This document shows positions 14,731-20,273 of a stretch of DNA of 20,273 nt, one piece after another. The stretch lies in contig DAOTWG010000034.1 of NCBI GenBank assembly GCA_034436015.1, positions 1 to 20,273 of the forward strand, in the 5' to 3' direction. The position numbers and the translations under genes are program-made. The notes under the pieces were generated by a model. It saw nothing but the letters and a program-made list of their open reading frames with translations, did no database searches and was not told the origin of the DNA. This stretch comes from DAOTVX01 sp034436015 (GTDB lineage: Bacteria > Chloroflexota > Anaerolineae > Anaerolineales > Villigracilaceae). Within the stretch, counting starts at the first letter, position 1, and each line of letters opens with the position of its first letter.

Positions 14731-16017
14731 TCATACCCAGCCGCGCAATTCCATCGCTTTGACCACGCGATCGATGGCGACCATGTAAGCCGCGTCGCGC
14801 ATGTACACTTGTTCTTTTTCTGCCATCTCTAGAACAGCATGAAAGGCGGCAGTGATCTTCTGGTCGAGTCGCTGGAGAACCTCCTCCTTTGACCAGTAGA
14901 AATTCATATCATTTTGAACGGACTCGAAGTACGATGCCGTCACGCCGCCTGCATTGCACAGGAAATCAGGGATGACGAAGATGTTGTTGCGTCGGAGCGC
15001 CTCATCGGCCTCGGGCGTTGTTGGGCCGTTCGCGCCTTCTGCAACGATTTTAACGCGATCGCTGATGCGTTTGACGTTTTCGGCGTTGATCTGACCGGCC
15101 AGGGCGCCTGGCATGAGCACATCGGCGTCTTTGCCGATCCAGGCATCGCCGTCCTCGATTTGATAGCCGGCGGCGATGGCTTTGTCTTTGGCAATCGTGC
15201 CATATTCGTCCGTAATGCTCATCAGAAAACGAGGGTCAACGCCTCTTTCCTTGCTGTACGTGTAGGCGCACTTGTCGTTGTAGTCCCAGCAGGACACGCA
15301 GGCGACTTTTCCTCCTAGAATCTCGACGAAGCCCAGGGCGGCGTGTTGACTGACGTTGCCAAACCCTTGCACGGCAGCAACGGATTTGCGCGGGTCTATC
15401 TTCAGGTGCTTCATCGCCTCGCGTATGGTGTAGATGACGCCGAAGCCGGTCGCCTCCGTTCGACCTTGCGATCCACCGCTGCCTAGCGGTTTACCTGTAA
15501 TGACGCCCGGCGTGAACTTGCCGACCAGTTTGGAATACTCATCCATCATCCAGCCCATCATTTGCGGCGTAGTGCCCACATCGGGAGCGGGGACATCATT
15601 GCGCGGTCCGATGTGTTTCCACATCTGTTGCACCCAGCCGCGGCACAGGCGTTCCTTTTCGGTGGTGGAGAGCGTAGCTGGGTTGACGATGACGCCCCCC
15701 TTGCCGCCGCCCAGGGGAATATCTGCTACCGCGCATTTCCATGTCATCCACATGGCCAGGCCGCGCACAGTATCGAGCGTTTCAGCCGGGTGGAAGCGAA
15801 TCCCGCCTTTGCATGGGCCGCGCGCGTCGTTATGTTGCACGCGGAAGCCGGTGAACAGGCGCAACGAACTATCGTCCATGCGAATTGGGATACGAAAGAT
15901 GTACTCGCGTAGTGGCCAGCGTAGAATCTCGGCCACCTGAGGGTCAAGGTTGAGCAGACGCCCCACCCGGTCGAACTGCTTCTGCGCCATTTCGAATTCG
16001 TTTACTACGCCCACCAT
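14731..16017 (-). CDS. Glutamate dehydrogenase (Glu/Leu/Phe/Val family)
   Basis: Cytoplasmic NAD(P)-dependent enzyme interconverting glutamate and 2-oxoglutarate plus ammonia, 428 aa. I choose the ATG at 16015-16017 because AGGAGG stands 5 nt upstream; the frame is open 18 codons further but without a ribosome-binding site. K70 (KGGIRFH), K94 (WKCAVAD), K106 (GGGKGG) and D146 (PAPDVGT) are the substrate and catalytic residues. The Rossmann fingerprint is VQGFGNVSQHAA (216-227). After the second strand the protein reads VSCWDYNDKCAYTY, differing from the usual VSD form, so coenzyme preference is uncertain. EGANGPTTPEAD and PDFLCNAGGV are classical family motifs. It is the last gene of the long minus-strand series, preceded by a 231-bp leader with a large hairpin. 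Confidence 0.94.
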   Translation of the reverse strand: MVGVVNEFEMAQKQFDRVGRLLNLDPQVAEILRWPLREYIFRIPIRMDDSSLRLFTGFRVQHNDARGPCKGGIRFHPAETLDTVRGLAMWMTWKCAVADIPLGGGKGGVIVNPATLSTTEKERLCRGWVQQMWKHIGPRNDVPAPDVGTTPQMMGWMMDEYSKLVGKFTPGVITGKPLGSGGSQGRTEATGFGVIYTIREAMKHLKIDPRKSVAAVQGFGNVSQHAALGFVEILGGKVACVSCWDYNDKCAYTYSKERGVDPRFLMSITDEYGTIAKDKAIAAGYQIEDGDAWIGKDADVLMPGALAGQINAENVKRISDRVKIVAEGANGPTTPEADEALRRNNIFVIPDFLCNAGGVTASYFESVQNDMNFYWSKEEVLQRLDQKITAAFHAVLEMAEKEQVYMRDAAYMVAIDRVVKAMELRGWV

Positions 16018-16050
16018 GCCAACCTCCTGTTCGGATGAGTTTTTTGCAAA

Positions 16051-16099
16051 TTGACATAAAGAAGCGGGCAACCCAGAGCAGGCAGCCCGCTGATGTCAA
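16051..16099. promoter_or_regulatory. Nested inverted repeat in glutamate dehydrogenase leader
   Basis: Two coaxial 7-bp stems: outer TTGACAT (16051-16057) with ATGTCAA (16093-16099), inner AGCGGGC (16063-16069) with GCCCGCT (16085-16091). A 5-nt against 1-nt internal bulge separates them and the loop is 15 nt. On the minus strand the inner GC-rich stem is followed by TTCTTTATGT, a weak U-tract. It lies 33 nt upstream of the dehydrogenase ATG. It may be an attenuator, an intercistronic terminator for the upstream gene, or a protein-binding palindrome. Confidence 0.55.
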
Positions 16100-16248
16100 C
16101 AGATGAGAGAGAGCAAAGAATCAGGGAGTTCTCTCCTCTACCACTCCTTATGCATGAATCAGATGGCCGGCTCAAGATGAGAAACATCGTGCATTGGGGC
16201 GGCGAACGGCGGCCTTTATCTGACAATTATCTTTGCCAATGTCCTTCC

Positions 16249-16614
16249 TTATTGCAATCCCCCCTCTTGCTCGGCGTCGTCCCCCGCGTCCAGTTCGGTC
16301 TCGGCTTGTTCCGGGTCTAGGCTGACCCATAAGAGAAGGACATCGCCATCCCTTGTGCTGACCGAGCGGGCAGCGAAGACGGGAGCCGTTTCCTCCATCC
16401 CTGATGGATTGCGGTAGCGGAGGTGAATCGGCAAGTTGGCGCGCCAGCGGCGGTAACAGCGTTCGACTAATGCCGGGCCGTTGAACGTCCGCAGGCGAGT
16501 CAGCGCCAGAAAGGGCTGATTCGGCCCTTCGCCGATGCTGAACAACCAGTGCTCGCGCGCCGGCTCAAACGTTGGCGGTGGACCTTCGATAATCGTGATG
16601 CTCGATTCGTCCAT
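16249..16614 (-). CDS. Conserved-looking hypothetical protein, 121 aa
   Basis: The frame opens at 16629, but the ATG at 16614 has AGGA at a normal distance and gives a natural start, MDESSITIIEGPPPTFEP. The product has no signal or membrane segment. The middle alternates strands and a helix (LFSIGEGPNQPFLALTRLRT, then ALVERCYRRW), and a beta pattern near the end reads DGDVLLLWVSLD. The last 18 residues are acidic (EQAETELDAGDDAEQEGG). I associate this type of protein with Chloroflexota but can name no family. It lies 60 bp downstream of the WYRIP-motif gene and upstream of glutamate dehydrogenase, probably in the same transcript. Confidence 0.7.
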   Translation of the reverse strand: MDESSITIIEGPPPTFEPAREHWLFSIGEGPNQPFLALTRLRTFNGPALVERCYRRWRANLPIHLRYRNPSGMEETAPVFAARSVSTRDGDVLLLWVSLDPEQAETELDAGDDAEQEGGLQ

Positions 16615-16674
16615 AGGCTTCCTAATCATACCACAAAACCCTGTGCAGGTTCGCTCGGAGATCCTTTGCTATCT

Positions 16675-17220
16675 TTACGGTTTCCACCCACTCAATCCCA
16701 GGAGAGCGGCAAGCGCTTCTGGCGGAACGTCGGGACCGGGTAGATCGGCATGATACATCTGGGCGTTGTTTGCCCGTTCGCGCAATGAGCGCCAGAGCAA
16801 CGAGCGTTCCTCGCTGTGCATGACCAGGTCGTTCAGCGTTCGGGCGCGCAACAGGTATTCGCCTGTGGTGTAGAGGAAGGTCAGTCGTCGCCACTTCGCT
16901 GCCAGGATGGGTTGCGGCAGACGTTCCAGCGCGCCGATTTGGATTTTGTAATATTCCTCCTTGGCGCGCGGATGATGAATTTCCTCGCACAAAAGTTCCG
17001 CGCGCGTAGTTAGCTCATGGCCGCGTACTTCGGCGATATACTCAATCCGCCCACCGCGCGCTTGAAAGCTGGCCGGCTGGTAAAAAGCCAGATAGTCTAC
17101 AGCGATGACTTTAGGCGCGGTGCGTAGCGGAATGCGATACCATCCCAAAAGCCGCGCGATGTCCAGATCGCGAGGGTGGGGCAACACACAAACAAGAACC
17201 AGGGAAGAGGGCGAGAGCAT
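16675..17220 (-). CDS. WYRIP-motif protein, possible PUA/EVE-like nucleic-acid-binding domain
   Basis: Protein of 181 aa. The N-terminal part has HPRDLDIARLLGWYRIPLRT (15-34), KVIAVDYLAFYQPASF, RIEYIAEV and HPRAKEEYYKIQIGAL. This combination, a glycine followed by WYRIP, then a strand-rich small domain and a YYK(I/L)Q motif, recalls a domain that in other bacteria occurs alone or fused to DUF559-type nucleases. The fold is probably related to PUA/EVE domains that bind modified nucleic acids; this is recalled and inferred. The C-terminal 50 residues are helical. No nuclease motif is present. It starts 39 bp after the YqeB-like gene, and the gap holds a short CGTGA/TCACG hairpin on the minus strand. 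Confidence 0.68.
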   Translation of the reverse strand: MLSPSSLVLVCVLPHPRDLDIARLLGWYRIPLRTAPKVIAVDYLAFYQPASFQARGGRIEYIAEVRGHELTTRAELLCEEIHHPRAKEEYYKIQIGALERLPQPILAAKWRRLTFLYTTGEYLLRARTLNDLVMHSEERSLLWRSLRERANNAQMYHADLPGPDVPPEALAALLGLSGWKP

Positions 17221-17259
17221 TTTCGGAATCCCCTGTTCCTCGTGACCTCGCTCACGGTT

Positions 17260-18075
17260 CTACCAGATCAGCCGTCTTACGTCTGTTTTGCTCATTAGGG
17301 CTTCGATGACGCCGCCGGCAATGGCGAGCGATTCCTCCGAGAGACGATGACAGATTCTCTGATATTCCGCGGGCGCGATTTCGCCAAAGGTGGTATCTGG
17401 TTCGACCAGCAAATCATTGTGCAGCATGCCCCACAGGATACCGTCCGCAGGAGAACGAACGGATATGTTATTGCCTTGTTCCCCCTGAATGTCCGCGAGG
17501 ACTTGTCCGGCGCGTACTTGTTCCCCAATTCTGATATGGGCGACCAATCGACCATAGTGCGTCGCGCGTAGGGGAGTCAGTCGAACGGGGGAGCGGCCTG
17601 CCTCTGGCGGAGGGCCGCCTTTCCAGTAGACTCGTCCGAGGTCAAAGCCTGGATGGACCCCGACTACTGCCTGGCAATTCACGCCGGCCTCAAAGCCGGG
17701 GCCGATGCCGATGTAAAGTTGGGGAGCGTAGCCAATGCGCTCTGGCGCGCGCCCTAGCATACGAGCGTCCACGATGGCTATGGGGTGCAGACTTCTGGCA
17801 GAGTTGCACAGGGCATCTACCAGCACCGGCGCTTTCTTCTTCGCCAGGACGGCGAGAATACGTAAGGTATCGCTGGCATCGCGGACGAGATCCCCGCCGG
17901 TCTCTTCGACGAGAGCCTCGCCCTCGTACACGGCTTCGGCGAAGGATGTTGTCCGTCGTAGGGCGCGCGGTTGGGGGAGTTCGGTAAGAACAACGCGCGC
18001 TTCGGAAAGGACAAGGCGCATGGCCACACTGCTGCCGATTTCCCCACCACCGCGAACAAGAACCAAGGCGCTCAT
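17260..18075 (-). CDS. Selenium-dependent molybdenum hydroxylase system protein, YqeB/EF2563 family
   Basis: Protein of 271 aa, near the family norm. It starts SALVLVRGGGEIGSSVAMRL, the Rossmann-like opening typical of this family, followed by VVLTELPQPRALRRTTSFAEAVYEG, a strongly conserved block (shown in pieces: TELPQP, RRTTSFAEAVYEG). Later come VLVDALCNSARS, DARMLGR, and a biotinyl/lipoyl-like half with GEQVRAGQVLADI and SPADGILWG. In other bacteria the gene accompanies selenium-dependent xanthine dehydrogenase-type enzymes and may help cofactor maturation. Here no molybdenum hydroxylase or selenium gene is in the window, so it is an orphan. Its ATG lies one base after the TAA of the DUF1361 gene, so translation is probably coupled. 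Confidence 0.82.
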   Translation of the reverse strand: MSALVLVRGGGEIGSSVAMRLVLSEARVVLTELPQPRALRRTTSFAEAVYEGEALVEETGGDLVRDASDTLRILAVLAKKKAPVLVDALCNSARSLHPIAIVDARMLGRAPERIGYAPQLYIGIGPGFEAGVNCQAVVGVHPGFDLGRVYWKGGPPPEAGRSPVRLTPLRATHYGRLVAHIRIGEQVRAGQVLADIQGEQGNNISVRSPADGILWGMLHNDLLVEPDTTFGEIAPAEYQRICHRLSEESLAIAGGVIEALMSKTDVRRLIW

Positions 18076-18076
18076 C

Positions 18077-18763
18077 TTACTTCACCCTCCTCTCTGCCAT
18101 GATGTAGCCAAACGCGTGAAAGGCCAGGTAAACGAAGAGGAACAGGATGGTGAACAGGATAGTAAAGCCATAGGCGCGCAGGTTCGATGTTGGATGTTGG
18201 AACCATCCCCAAACATCTTTCGCGATAGGAATCGGTTCTTGCAGGATGTCCCAACTGTTCCAACGCAGGAACCTTCCAAGATAGATGCCGACGCTTCCAA
18301 GTCCGATAACGAGGAAGGCGAACAACCAACCGGCAACTTCTCCGAAGGTGCGAGCAACAATTTCCTGGATGAGGTAAAGCGAGGCTACGCCCAGAAACAG
18401 CCCTGTCCAGGCGAACCAAATGAGCAACAATACATCGAGCCAGAGGGGGGCGCTGGCGATGTTGATGCGCAGGTGGTGAAACTCGGTTAACATGTAGGGC
18501 GCATTGGGGAAGAAGATCAACCAGACAAAGACACAGATCGGCACAACCAGATAGAGCAAGGGGCGCGACCAGGAGACGAAATAGGCGACCAAGGCTACCA
18601 GAAACGGTATCCAGGCGAGACTCAAGTTCCGTACCAGCGAGGGGTAGTCGTTGGCCTTGCTATAGGCGGTGCGCGCCAAGAGTAGGAAGATCGCCAGAAT
18701 CGTCGCGCTCCCCAAGAGGGCGACCAGGGCAAGTTTGTGTTTATGTTGCCACAGTGGATCCAT
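18077..18763 (-). CDS. DUF1361 integral membrane protein
   Basis: Protein of 228 aa with about six hydrophobic segments. The DUF1361 signature is clear: NLSLAWIPFLVALVAYFV, then FFPNAPYMLTEFHHL, LWLDVLLLIWFAWTGLFLG, and YLGRFLRWNSWDIL. The family is widespread, and its molecular function is unknown. No Shine-Dalgarno sequence precedes the ATG. Instead a TACAAT box ends exactly 7 nt upstream, suggesting a leaderless transcript. The stop is one base from the YqeB-like start. The upstream membrane protein gene ends 35 bp away. Confidence 0.9.
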   Translation of the reverse strand: MDPLWQHKHKLALVALLGSATILAIFLLLARTAYSKANDYPSLVRNLSLAWIPFLVALVAYFVSWSRPLLYLVVPICVFVWLIFFPNAPYMLTEFHHLRINIASAPLWLDVLLLIWFAWTGLFLGVASLYLIQEIVARTFGEVAGWLFAFLVIGLGSVGIYLGRFLRWNSWDILQEPIPIAKDVWGWFQHPTSNLRAYGFTILFTILFLFVYLAFHAFGYIMAERRVK

Positions 18764-18770
18764 GAAGGTA

Positions 18771-18776
18771 ATTGTA
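18771..18776 (-). promoter_or_regulatory. -10 box for apparently leaderless DUF1361 gene
   Basis: Minus-strand TACAAT ending 7 nt before the ATG at 18763. No ribosome-binding site lies between and no clear -35 is found. The geometry is the same as at 1041-1054. Confidence 0.45.
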
Positions 18777-18798
18777 CTCGATGTGGAGAGGTGTTGTT

Positions 18799-19212
18799 TC
18801 AGCGTCGGTAGGGCCTCGCGCGCCTGGACGGCGGGGGCGCGTCCAACGGTGTATAAGGCGGCGGCCCGACGATTCGATAGGCGATAGCATAAACTGTGGA
18901 GAGTAGGGAGAAGAGAAATAACGCCAGCAGGAAGAAGAGAATTAATACTGCTGGCAGGTAAGGGTGTTCGAGCAGCCAGCGACAGATAGTGGAGAGCACA
19001 GGCACTTTCCAGACGAAAGAGGGGAAGCGAATCACCAACAGAGAGAGGATGGGCCAGCCCTCCACGGTCCCGCGTTGGACGATTAACGTCGCGGCGGCGT
19101 AGGAGATGGCCAGTATAAGAGGAATCAGTACACAGCCGATGACACGCCAGATAGGATGAATATCATACGGTCGTTTGAATTCTGGCCGTTGCCACATCTG
19201 ATATTTGGACAC
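18799..19212 (-). CDS. Small two-helix membrane protein
   Basis: Protein of 137 aa starting with GTG (19210-19212), preceded by GAGGGAGA at a normal distance, with a minus-strand TATAGT (19233-19238) as a possible -10. The N-terminus is polar (SKYQMWQRPEFKRPYDIHPI). Hydrophobic segments lie at about 23-46 and 86-113, and the cytoplasmic-like tail is Pro- and Arg-rich (PPPYTPLDAPPPSRRARPYRR shortened here to its PPPY and SRRARPYRR ends). The layout resembles small membrane proteins I associate with Anaerolineae. No function is known. It precedes DUF1361 by 35 bp. Confidence 0.7.
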   Translation of the reverse strand: MSKYQMWQRPEFKRPYDIHPIWRVIGCVLIPLILAISYAAATLIVQRGTVEGWPILSLLVIRFPSFVWKVPVLSTICRWLLEHPYLPAVLILFFLLALFLFSLLSTVYAIAYRIVGPPPYTPLDAPPPSRRARPYRR

Positions 19213-19483
19213 GGCAATCTCCCTCGTGAATAACTATAGAGGTGACGGCTTCTGAGAATGATGGATTGCCTAGATGGGTATATTTTGTACTTCGATTTGG
19301 CCGCTACCACCACAGAGATGCTGTTTGTGCTTTGTCTCTAAGTGTCTACATAACATAAATCTGCGCGAATGACCGCTATATCGACATGGCAAAGTCTTCA
19401 GAACTGCGTCTCGCTTATTTCATAACAGAACGTTACGGAACGTTATGGCGTGTTCGCCATGGGGTTGTTAGGAGAAGTTTGCT
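19213..19483. other. Intergenic region
   Basis: A 271-bp stretch without a gene. It is A/T-richer than its surroundings and holds the likely promoter of the membrane protein gene (TATAGT, 19233-19238), a short direct repeat GAACGTTA (19426-19446 area), and the outer arm of the hairpin at the end of the next gene. Nothing else is recognised. Confidence 0.4.
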
Positions 19484-19493
19484 TCACTTCTCC
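19471..19493 (-). terminator. Hairpin over the 3' end of the 174-aa protein gene
   Basis: An 8-bp stem, GGAGAAGT (19471-19478) with ACTTCTCC (19486-19493), and a 7-nt loop. The stop codon TGA (19484-19486) falls within the hairpin. No U-tract follows on the minus strand, so termination is possible but not typical. Confidence 0.4.
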
Positions 19494-20008
19494 GCCGTTC
19501 CGGTAATGATCTGATAACGACGGTCATATGTCTCACCGATTTGGCGAGCCAAGTCGGCGACAGCGCGAATCGCAGCAGGCAATCCTTCTCCGCCAATCGC
19601 CGCTTCGATATTATCCAGACCGCGCTCGATTTGACCGGCCAGTTCGAAGAACGCCATGTCGAAAGTGTAGAGTTTTGCCAGTTCTTGCTCGTTGATTTTG
19701 ATGGCGTCGAAGAAGCCGCTATAACCGTAGGATGCGTTTTTAATGCGGTCCGCGAAGGTGCGCAACCGCAACGCGATGCCTTCGGTTTCATCGAGCAGAT
19801 CAAATTCACCGCTATCCGCCATGGCTTTCTGGAGCCGGGCCGCGCGCGAAGCTAGTTCACTGTACCGCAAGGCTACCTGATCGCGCAGCAATTTATCCGC
19901 CGCACGGCGTTGACCGCGTTCGATGTACCCTTTGAAACCGGGCACGTGGCGCAAGAGCTTTTGGAAAAGATCCTGATGCTCTTGCACGACCTCATAGGGA
20001 TTACTCAT
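19484..20008 (-). CDS. Helical hypothetical protein, 174 aa
   Basis: The ATG is preceded by AGGAGG, a strong ribosome-binding site. The sequence is almost wholly helical: heptad-like stretches at about 35-70 (RAADKLLRDQVALRYSELAS) and 105-165. A notable motif, ASYGYSGFFDAIKINEQEL (92-110), resembles a recurring feature of small bacterial proteins of unknown function, some of which I recall next to zinc-ribbon or envelope-stress genes. There is no signal peptide or membrane segment. It is probably transcribed alone or with the partial gene at the right edge. Function unknown. Confidence 0.72.
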   Translation of the reverse strand: MSNPYEVVQEHQDLFQKLLRHVPGFKGYIERGQRRAADKLLRDQVALRYSELASRAARLQKAMADSGEFDLLDETEGIALRLRTFADRIKNASYGYSGFFDAIKINEQELAKLYTFDMAFFELAGQIERGLDNIEAAIGGEGLPAAIRAVADLARQIGETYDRRYQIITGTAEK

Positions 20009-20173
20009 TGGATGCCTCCTGAGGAACGAAGAAAAGGTCGAGTTACCTTCATTTTACAAAGGATTACGTTCCCGGGCAAGTCTGGTTGCCAATGTCGCCG
20101 CCGCGTCCTTGCCGTTGATCAACTCTGCCAAAAGGAACCATCGCCCAACGGCTCGCATTTCAGCGGAGCGGCG

Positions 20174-20273
20174 TCAGGTGGAAGCGCTTGTTAGCTGCCC
20201 CACGAATAAGCTGGCAATATAGTCGTACCCGGCGTTCCGTTCTTGAAATAGGATGTGCTTTTCGGCGAATTTA
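20174..20273 (-). CDS. Probable 3' end of a gene cut by the window edge
   Basis: On the minus strand a frame is open from the window edge to a TGA at 20174-20176, giving 32 residues with a protein-like pattern (HILFQERNAGYDYIASLFVG). It is too short to identify. It lies upstream of and in line with the 174-aa protein gene, 165 bp away. It could be a chance frame. Confidence 0.35.
   Translation of the reverse strand, partial: KFAEKHILFQERNAGYDYIASLFVGQLTSAST

Noticed and set aside
16100..16248. T-box-like AGGAGTGGTAGAGG in the glutamate dehydrogenase leader (minus strand)
   Set aside because: The core T-box sequence AGGGTGGNACCGCG is not matched beyond GTGGTA, no Stem I motifs or specifier loop are recognisable, and the gene is not a usual T-box target.
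17735..18490. 251-codon plus-strand open frame
   Set aside because: It lies opposite the YqeB-like and DUF1361 genes and spans their junction. It has no ribosome-binding site and no recognisable family.

Overview
The window looks like chromosomal DNA of a bacterium of the phylum Chloroflexota, probably of the Anaerolineae type. This placement is inferred. It rests on an archaeal-type isopentenyl phosphate kinase (also known from Roseiflexus and relatives), Thr/Pro-rich linkers in exported proteins, an immune-inhibitor-A-like secreted metallopeptidase, and several small proteins of a kind I associate with that phylum. No prophage, IS element, CRISPR array or rRNA gene is visible.

Layout. 1-1000 (minus): isopentenyl phosphate kinase followed by tRNA-Phe and tRNA-Gly(GCC), which have their own promoter. 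1054-1947 (plus): a membrane-anchored protein with Thr/Pro linkers. 1967-5873 (minus): hisF, a membrane-bound spermidine-synthase-like protein, an antibiotic-biosynthesis-monooxygenase-fold protein and an iron-type alcohol dehydrogenase, with two start/stop overlaps. 5874-6068: divergent promoter region. 6069-9588 (plus): kamA, aldo/keto reductase, polyprenyl diphosphate synthase and tRNA-Gly(CCC), closed by a strong terminator. 9624-10550: about 900 bp with no convincing gene. 10576-11395: a 60-aa protein and an FmdB-type zinc ribbon (plus), converging on a second small zinc-ribbon gene (minus) across a symmetric bidirectional terminator. 11555-14445: a divergent PlsC-like acyltransferase (plus) and the secreted metallopeptidase (minus), whose stop codons overlap. 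14731-20008: a minus-strand series containing a small unknown protein, a membrane protein, DUF1361, a YqeB/EF2563-family protein, a 'WYRIP' protein, a 126-codon protein and glutamate dehydrogenase. The right edge probably holds the 3' end of one more minus-strand gene.

Functional links. The kinase and the prenyl synthase belong to isoprenoid supply: the kinase makes IPP in the alternative mevalonate route and the synthase condenses it. KamA and glutamate dehydrogenase point to amino-acid metabolism. The remaining genes are a mixed housekeeping and envelope set.

I see no obviously new multi-gene system. The best leads are a lysine 2,3-aminomutase-like enzyme lacking all four structural zinc cysteines, two apparently leaderless genes with a -10 box exactly 7 nt before ATG, tRNA promoters whose -35 boxes contain the upstream stop codon, a 51-aa zinc-ribbon gene easily missed in annotation, and a strong nested hairpin in the leader of the glutamate dehydrogenase gene.
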